DNA of 11,570 nt, taken from Parvularcula sp. (lineage in GTDB: Bacteria > Pseudomonadota > Alphaproteobacteria > Caulobacterales > Parvularculaceae). Position 1 is the stretch's first letter, and each line of letters starts with the position of its first letter. The notes under the pieces are model-generated. The model made no database searches, had not been told where the DNA came from, and saw only the letters and a list, made by a program, of their open reading frames with translations. The translations under genes and the position numbers were made by a program. Location: contig DNZB01000219.1 in NCBI GenBank assembly GCA_003506635.1, forward strand, positions 1 through 11,570, given 5' to 3'. Below are positions 7,242 through 11,570 of the stretch, piece by piece.

Positions 7242-8738
7242 ATGACGGCTGAGGCAGGAAATGGCTTGGCGGATGACAGCGGCCGCTGGGCGATTATCGA
7301 CATCGGCTCGAACTCCGTGCGCCTCGTCATCTACGACGGCCCGCGCCGCGCGCCGTTTCCAATCTGCAATGAGAAGGCGCTTTGCGGACTAGGCCGCGAC
7401 ATGGACGACGGCGGTGCGCTGAATGCGCAGGCGGTCGACGGCGCGCTCGCCATACTTGCGCGGTTCAAGACGCTGTTGCGGGAGCACGGCGACCCGCCGA
7501 CGCGCGTCGTCGCGACTGCGGCCGTGCGCGAAGCGCGCAACAGCACGGACTTTGTCAAGGCGGTCGAACGCATCGGATTTCAGATCGACGTTATACCGGG
7601 AGCGGAGGAAGCGCGTCTTTCAGGTCTTGGGGTGATTTCGTTCGAACCGGGGGCGAGCGGCCTTGTCGGCGACATGGGCGGCGGCAGCCTGGAACTGATC
7701 CGAATTGAGAACGGCGCCATTCGTGAGACGACATCGCTGTCGATTGGGCCTTTAAGGCTGATGCAGCATTCGAAGGGCGACCTGAAATTCGCCGCCGGGG
7801 AGGTCGATCAGGCGCTCGCCGGCGTGAGTTGGCTAAGACGCTTCGATACGCCGTCCTTGTTTGCAGTCGGCGGCGCATGGCGCGCGATCGCGCGCATCAA
7901 CATGCAGTTGCGCCGCCATCCGCTGTCCGTGCTTCACCATTATGAAGCGCCTGCGCGCCAAGTGAAGGAAACCTGCGACCTCGTCGCGCGGCAGAGCAAA
8001 TCCTCACTGGAGGAAATTCCCGGCGTCTCCTCAAAGCGTGTCGATACCTTGCCCTTTGCGGCGATCGTCCTGCGCTCGTTGATGAACGCCGCCGAATGCG
8101 ACCGTTTGATCGTATCGGCCGGCGGCATCCGCGAGGGACTCCTTTTCGACGGGCTTCCCGCCGAAGTTCGGGCGCAAGACCCGCTGATCGCCGGAGCCCG
8201 CTTCCTCGGCCGCCGCTTCTCGCCGAATGCGGAGATTGGCGACGCGGTCGCCGCATTCACCGCGCCGCTGTTCCGCGATGAACCCGAGGCGCATCGGCGA
8301 TTGCGACTTGCGGCTTGTCTGTTGACGGACGCCGGGGCGTATTTTCATCCAGACCTGCGCGGCGTTCAGGCGTTTGACACGGCGCTGCGAGCGCCTTTCT
8401 ATGGCGTCACCCATCCCGAACGCGCGGCCATCGCATTGTCGTTGTTCTGCCGACATGAGGGCGCGAACGCGGCGGCGCCTGAGCCGCAAATTCTCGCCCT
8501 CCTGTCCGAAGATGAGCGGCGGCGCGCCGTTCAAGTCGGCCTTGCGTTGCGCTTCGCCAGCGCTTTTGCGCCAAAAGCGCCGCTCGCGATCAGGGCGGCC
8601 AGTCTGTCGGTCGATGGCGACCGGCTGACGTTTCGCGCGCCATCCAATCTCAGGCCGCTTATGGATGACGCAGCGTCGCGCCGGCTTGACGCGCTTGCGG
8701 GCGCATTCGGCCTTAAGGCGACGACCGCCTTCGGTTAG
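7242..8738 (+). CDS. ppx: Exopolyphosphatase, Ppx/GppA family
   Basis: It releases terminal phosphates from polyphosphate, opposing PPK1; some family members also hydrolyse pppGpp to ppGpp. The 498-residue product belongs to the ASKHA fold. Visible: phosphate-1 loop WAIIDIGSNSVRLVIYDG (D20, S23, N24), the block ATAAVREARNSTDF with the probable catalytic base E97, PGAEEARLSGLGV, and the phosphate-2 loop GDMGGGSLEL (D144, G146-148). The C-terminal part (from about residue 310) is the helical domain of long Ppx proteins, including DAGAYFHPDLRGVQAFDT and THPERAAIALSLFCRHEG. The ATG at 7242 has no clear ribosome site, whereas an in-frame TTG at 7266 has AGGA 6 bases before it; the start may be nine codons in from the annotated first codon. 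It ends 3 bases from the convergent phaC stop. Confidence 0.93.
   Translation: MTAEAGNGLADDSGRWAIIDIGSNSVRLVIYDGPRRAPFPICNEKALCGLGRDMDDGGALNAQAVDGALAILARFKTLLREHGDPPTRVVATAAVREARNSTDFVKAVERIGFQIDVIPGAEEARLSGLGVISFEPGASGLVGDMGGGSLELIRIENGAIRETTSLSIGPLRLMQHSKGDLKFAAGEVDQALAGVSWLRRFDTPSLFAVGGAWRAIARINMQLRRHPLSVLHHYEAPARQVKETCDLVARQSKSSLEEIPGVSSKRVDTLPFAAIVLRSLMNAAECDRLIVSAGGIREGLLFDGLPAEVRAQDPLIAGARFLGRRFSPNAEIGDAVAAFTAPLFRDEPEAHRRLRLAACLLTDAGAYFHPDLRGVQAFDTALRAPFYGVTHPERAAIALSLFCRHEGANAAAPEPQILALLSEDERRRAVQVGLALRFASAFAPKAPLAIRAASLSVDGDRLTFRAPSNLRPLMDDAASRRLDALAGAFGLKATTAFG
7256..7268 (+). promoter_or_regulatory. Alternative ppx start: AGGA plus TTG
   Basis: AGGA at 7256-7259 lies 6 bases before an in-frame TTG at 7266-7268. 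The arrangement resembles the ppk1 start (GGAG, 6 bases, TTGGCGG), while the upstream ATG at 7242 has no recognisable ribosome site. The phosphate-1 loop is intact with either start. Confidence 0.4.
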
Positions 8739-8741
8739 AAG

Positions 8742-10637
8742 TCAGGACTGCACTTTTACATAGCTGCCGGGCGCATCCTCGATCGGCGCCAGCGCGCCGT
8801 CGCCGGGCCGCCGCGCGGCGACCTTTCCGGCCGAGACGCCGTTCAGCCATTCGATCCAGTACGGCCACCACGATCCTGGATGACGCTCGGCGCCGTCCTT
8901 CCACTCCTTGAGAGTCGGGGGAAGGCTGGCGTTGACAGAGTGGTGATATTTCTTCTTGTCCGGATGGTTGACGACGCCGGCGATATGGCCCGAGCCGGCC
9001 AGCATGTAGGTGACTTTGTCGTTGCCTTTCGAGGCGAACAGACGCGCCGTCCGGTAGACGGAGCTATGCGGCGCGATGTGATCGGTTTCGCCCGCTTGCA
9101 TGAAAATAGGAATATCGACGGCGCCGAGATCGAGGCGCTCTCCGTCGATGATCATTTCGCCCTTGGCGAGCCGGTTATGCTGATAGAATTCGCGCAGGTA
9201 AAAGAGATGGACGTCTTTCGGCATCCGTGTCGCATCGGAGTTCCAGAACAGAAGATCGAACTTCGCCGGGTCCTTGCCCTTCATGTAATTGTCGATCACG
9301 AACGACCAGATCAGGTCGTTCGACCGCAGCATGTTGAAGGTTGTCGCCATGGCGCGCCCTTCGAGCACGCCGCCGGCCGCGTCCATCTGTTTCTCGATGG
9401 CGTCGAGCTGCTCGTCATCGACAAACAGCAGCAGGTCGCCGGATTCCTTGAAGTCCGCCTGCGCGGTGAAGAAAGTCGCCGAACGGATGCGCTTGTCGCC
9501 GCGTTTCGCCATCAGGGCGAGCGCCGTCGACAGCATCGTGCCGCCGATGCAATAGCCGATGGCGTCGACTTCGTCCTCGCCGGTCGCCAGCTTCACGGCG
9601 TCAAGCGCTTCAAAGCAGCCTTGATGAATATAATCTTCAAAGGTCTTGTGACGCAGCTCAGGCCCAGGGTTCACCCATGACACGACGAAAACCGTGCGGC
9701 CCTGTTCGATCATCCACCGGATGAATGAGTTTCCGGGCTGCAAATCGAGAATGTAGAATTTGTTGATCCACGGCGGAAAAATGAGAAGCGGCCGCTTTGC
9801 GACCGTGTCGGTCATCGGGTCATACTGGATGACCTGCATGATCTCGTTCTGATAAACGACCTTGCCCGGCGTCGTCGCGACATTGACGCCGAGCTTGAAA
9901 TGATCGAGGTCGGCCTGCCGGATCGACAAGGCGCCGTCGCCGCGATCGAGATCCTCAAGGTAGTTTTTCATTCCCTTGAGAAGGTTTTCGCCCTTTGATT
10001 CAATGGTCGCCTCGACGACCTCGGGATTCAGCACCGGGAAGTTCGTCGGCGCGATCGCGTCGATGAATTGTTGCGTATAGAATTCCGCCTTCTTCTTCTC
10101 GTGCTCGTCCATGCCGTCGAGCTGATGAACGGTCGACTTCAGCCACTTTGCGTAGGTGAGGTATGACTGCTTGACGAAATCGAGCATCGGGTTCTCGCGC
10201 CACGCTGCGTGAGCAAAGCGCTTGTCGCCGGGGTCAGGTTCGATCGCCGGCTTGACCTGCTCGCCGGCCATCCGCCGACCCATGGTCGCCATCAGCTTGG
10301 CGTAATCGCCCCAAAGGTTGAACTGGCGCTGCATGACGGTGCCGGGGTCGGCGGCGAGCGCGCCCAACATTTCCTGAAAGGCTTCGCCGACATTGAGGGG
10401 GTCGGCTGATTTTTGTCCCGTCGCGACCTTCACCGCATCGGCGTTCTTGACGAAAAACTCGCTGACGACCGTCTGGCCCTTGCCGGTCATCTCGGCGACA
10501 TATTCGGACAGCGCGTCGAAATCCTCGATAAGGCTCTTGGGCTCGCCGCCGCCGCTCGCGGCCGCGCTCTCCGCCTCGACGGGGCGTGATTTCGCCTTCT
10601 TTTTCGGGGATTTGGCTTCTGTCTTCGCTTGCGTCAT
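8742..10637 (-). CDS. phaC: Class I polyhydroxyalkanoate synthase
   Basis: PhaC polymerises (R)-3-hydroxyacyl-CoA into PHA, typically polyhydroxybutyrate, at the surface of storage granules. The 631-residue product has the N-terminal class I region, e.g. MQRQFNLWGDYAKLM and RFAHAAWRENPMLDFVKQSY, then an alpha/beta-hydrolase domain with PLLIFPPWINKFYILDL. The lipase-like box is GYCIGG with nucleophile C363; the other triad residues are D519 (GETDHIAPHSSVY) and H551 (GSGHIAGVVN). The order and spacing are those of the Cupriavidus enzyme (C319, D480, H508). It is about 40 residues longer than that enzyme, mainly because of a Lys/Ala/Glu/Ser-rich N-terminal tail (residues 1-35). No phaA, phaB, phaP, phaR or phaZ lies next to it here. 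No strong ribosome site precedes the ATG at 10637. A -35/-10 pair lies at 10677-10705. Confidence 0.96.
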   Translation of the reverse strand: MTQAKTEAKSPKKKAKSRPVEAESAAASGGGEPKSLIEDFDALSEYVAEMTGKGQTVVSEFFVKNADAVKVATGQKSADPLNVGEAFQEMLGALAADPGTVMQRQFNLWGDYAKLMATMGRRMAGEQVKPAIEPDPGDKRFAHAAWRENPMLDFVKQSYLTYAKWLKSTVHQLDGMDEHEKKKAEFYTQQFIDAIAPTNFPVLNPEVVEATIESKGENLLKGMKNYLEDLDRGDGALSIRQADLDHFKLGVNVATTPGKVVYQNEIMQVIQYDPMTDTVAKRPLLIFPPWINKFYILDLQPGNSFIRWMIEQGRTVFVVSWVNPGPELRHKTFEDYIHQGCFEALDAVKLATGEDEVDAIGYCIGGTMLSTALALMAKRGDKRIRSATFFTAQADFKESGDLLLFVDDEQLDAIEKQMDAAGGVLEGRAMATTFNMLRSNDLIWSFVIDNYMKGKDPAKFDLLFWNSDATRMPKDVHLFYLREFYQHNRLAKGEMIIDGERLDLGAVDIPIFMQAGETDHIAPHSSVYRTARLFASKGNDKVTYMLAGSGHIAGVVNHPDKKKYHHSVNASLPPTLKEWKDGAERHPGSWWPYWIEWLNGVSAGKVAARRPGDGALAPIEDAPGSYVKVQS

Positions 10638-10676
10638 GGGGTCGGTTCGCGTTTATGTGGCGGGTCTTTTGAAGCG

Positions 10677-10705
10677 GTTATAGGGTCGCTGCGCCGTGGG
10701 TGCAA
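10677..10705 (-). promoter_or_regulatory. Predicted sigma-70-type promoter of phaC
   Basis: On the minus strand, TTGCAC (10705-10700) and TATAAC (10682-10677) are separated by exactly 17 bases. The -10 matches the consensus at five of six positions and the -35 has the TTG core. Transcription would start near 10670, giving a leader of about 33 bases before the phaC ATG. The element overlaps the first codons of the divergent lipoprotein gene, whose GTG at 10696 lies in the spacer. This is a prediction by eye. Confidence 0.45.
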
Positions 10706-11136
10706 AAGTTGTCATTCTGGTCCTTGCCGCCATCGCCTTGACGGGATGCTCGGGCGGGTTGAAGCGCTTCGCGCCGCCGGGCTTTGTCAAATACGAAGAC
10801 CGCGCGAAAGGACAGCCTGTCGCCGCGCCGATCGCCGACCGAATCAAGGAGGCGCAAGCGGCCAGCGGCGGGGAATTTCCAAATCTGTCTGAACAGCCTT
10901 CGACGGCGCCGCCTGGCATCGCGGCGCCGGAACGAACGGCGCTGGGCGAAGAACTTGAAGCGGCGCGCTCGGATCTGCTTGGCGCCGTGGAGGCCGATCG
11001 CGCCGCCGCAGCAAAGGAGCGCGCGGAGTCGATCGAACCGCAGCGCAAGGCCCTGGATGAAGCGCTGCAAGAAGACGACGCCGCAGCGCGGAAGGAGCGC
11101 GGCCTTCCGCCGGCGCCGCCGCCGATCAAAGACTGA
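10696..11136 (+). CDS. Small lipoprotein of unknown function
   Basis: A 146-residue protein starting at a GTG (no ATG is available near the signal). The N-terminus MGAKVVILVLAAIALTGCSGG is a lipoprotein signal peptide with lipobox LTGC, lipidated cysteine C18. The mature protein begins with a conserved-looking stretch, LKRFAPPGFVKYEDRAKGQP, then a Pro/Ala linker and FPNLSEQPS. Residues about 80-135 are rich in Ala, Glu, Arg and Lys (EELEAARSDLL, AAAKERAESI, QRKALDEALQEDDAAA) and probably form a long helix or coiled coil; the end is proline-rich. I recall similar short lipoproteins in other alphaproteobacteria but know no function. It is divergent from phaC and ends 6 bases before the aminotransferase ATG, so those two genes are probably co-transcribed. 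With S19 after the cysteine, outer-membrane sorting is likely. Confidence 0.75.
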   Translation: MGAKVVILVLAAIALTGCSGGLKRFAPPGFVKYEDRAKGQPVAAPIADRIKEAQAASGGEFPNLSEQPSTAPPGIAAPERTALGEELEAARSDLLGAVEADRAAAAKERAESIEPQRKALDEALQEDDAAARKERGLPPAPPPIKD

Positions 11137-11142
11137 GCCGCC

Positions 11143-11570
11143 ATGACGTCGCCCGAAGAATTCTACCGCATCAAGCGCTTGCCGCCCTACGTTTTCGAGG
11201 AGGTGAACGCGTTCAAGGCGCGCCTTCGCGCCGCCGGCCGCGATGTTATCGACTTCGGCATGGGCAATCCCGACATGCCGACGCCGCCGCATATTGTCGA
11301 AAAGCTGATTGAGGCGGCGCAGAAGCCGCGCAACAACCGATATTCTGCGTCGAAGGGCGTGCCCGGCCTGCGGCGCTCGATCGCGCGCTATTACGAGCGG
11401 CGCTTCGAAGTGAAACTTGATCCGGCGACAGAGGTCATCGCGACTCTTGGGTCGAAGGAGGGGTTCGCCAATCTCGCGCAGGCGATGACTGCGCCTGGCG
11501 ACGTCATCATCGCGCCGGACCCAGCCTATCCGATCCACGCTTACGGCTTCATCATCGCGGGCGGGGTCAT
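11143..11570 (+). CDS. Class I/II aminotransferase, AlaC/DapL-like, N-terminal part (cut by window edge)
   Basis: From the ATG at 11143 the frame is open to the window end: 142 residues of a protein that should be about 400 long. It starts [20 protein letters not shown] and contains [19 protein letters not shown] (about 37-55), [16 protein letters not shown] (65-80), the cofactor-binding GSKEG (103-107) and [10 protein letters not shown] (126-135). These match fold-type I PLP aminotransferases closely related to E. coli AlaC (alanine-forming); in alphaproteobacteria such genes are often annotated LL-diaminopimelate aminotransferase and often stand before a homoserine dehydrogenase gene. The PLP lysine lies beyond the window, and the substrate cannot be decided from this part. 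It follows the lipoprotein stop by 6 bases and has no strong ribosome site, suggesting coupling. Confidence 0.88.
   Translation, partial: MTSPEEFYRIKRLPPYVFEEVNAFKARLRAAGRDVIDFGMGNPDMPTPPHIVEKLIEAAQKPRNNRYSASKGVPGLRRSIARYYERRFEVKLDPATEVIATLGSKEGFANLAQAMTAPGDVIIAPDPAYPIHAYGFIIAGGV

Noticed and set aside
8880..9680. Plus-strand open frame (266 codons) opposite phaC
   Set aside because: It covers the catalytic core of phaC on the other strand and matches no family I know.
10678..11538. Long minus-strand open frame (286 codons) opposite the lipoprotein and aminotransferase
   Set aside because: Its product is very rich in arginine, the usual result of reading GC-rich coding DNA on the wrong strand. 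The plus-strand genes have a signal peptide and clear family motifs.

Overview
This is an 11.6 kb piece of a GC-rich bacterial chromosome, very probably from an alphaproteobacterium. The evidence is a small HdaA-type DnaA homologue, the order DUF2066 gene - hdaA - ppk1 - ppx beside a divergent purM-purN pair, DUF1499 and PHA-system proteins, and TTG/GTG starts. I cannot name the genus. Coding density is very high: no gap between genes exceeds about 145 bases, and I see no tRNA, rRNA, CRISPR, insertion sequence, phage gene or sign of recent transfer.

Left part (1-2783): the start of a small polyhydroxyalkanoic-acid-system gene runs off the left edge on the minus strand. Divergent from it is a membrane protein with a DUF1499 domain. 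This converges on, and overlaps, the end of a purM-purN operon on the minus strand (two steps of de novo purine synthesis).

Central part (2926-8738, plus strand): an exported DUF2066 protein is translationally coupled to an HdaA-like AAA+ protein (predicted regulator of DnaA). Polyphosphate kinase (ppk1, TTG start) and an exopolyphosphatase of the Ppx/GppA family (ppx) follow. The last two make and degrade polyphosphate, and the four genes look like one transcription unit.

Right part (8742-11570): a class I PHA synthase (phaC, minus strand) ends 3 bases from ppx. Divergent from phaC is a small lipoprotein of unknown function, followed after 6 bases by the start of an AlaC/DapL-like class I aminotransferase cut by the right edge.

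The theme is housekeeping plus carbon and phosphate storage: both polyphosphate enzymes, PHA synthase and a PHA-system protein lie within about 10.6 kb. I see no convincing new defence, mobile or biosynthetic system. The most useful leads are regulatory (phaC promoter overlapping the lipoprotein start, TGC/GCA inverted repeats near the other PHA gene) and two uncharacterised families in conserved-looking contexts (DUF2066 coupled to hdaA; the lipoprotein).
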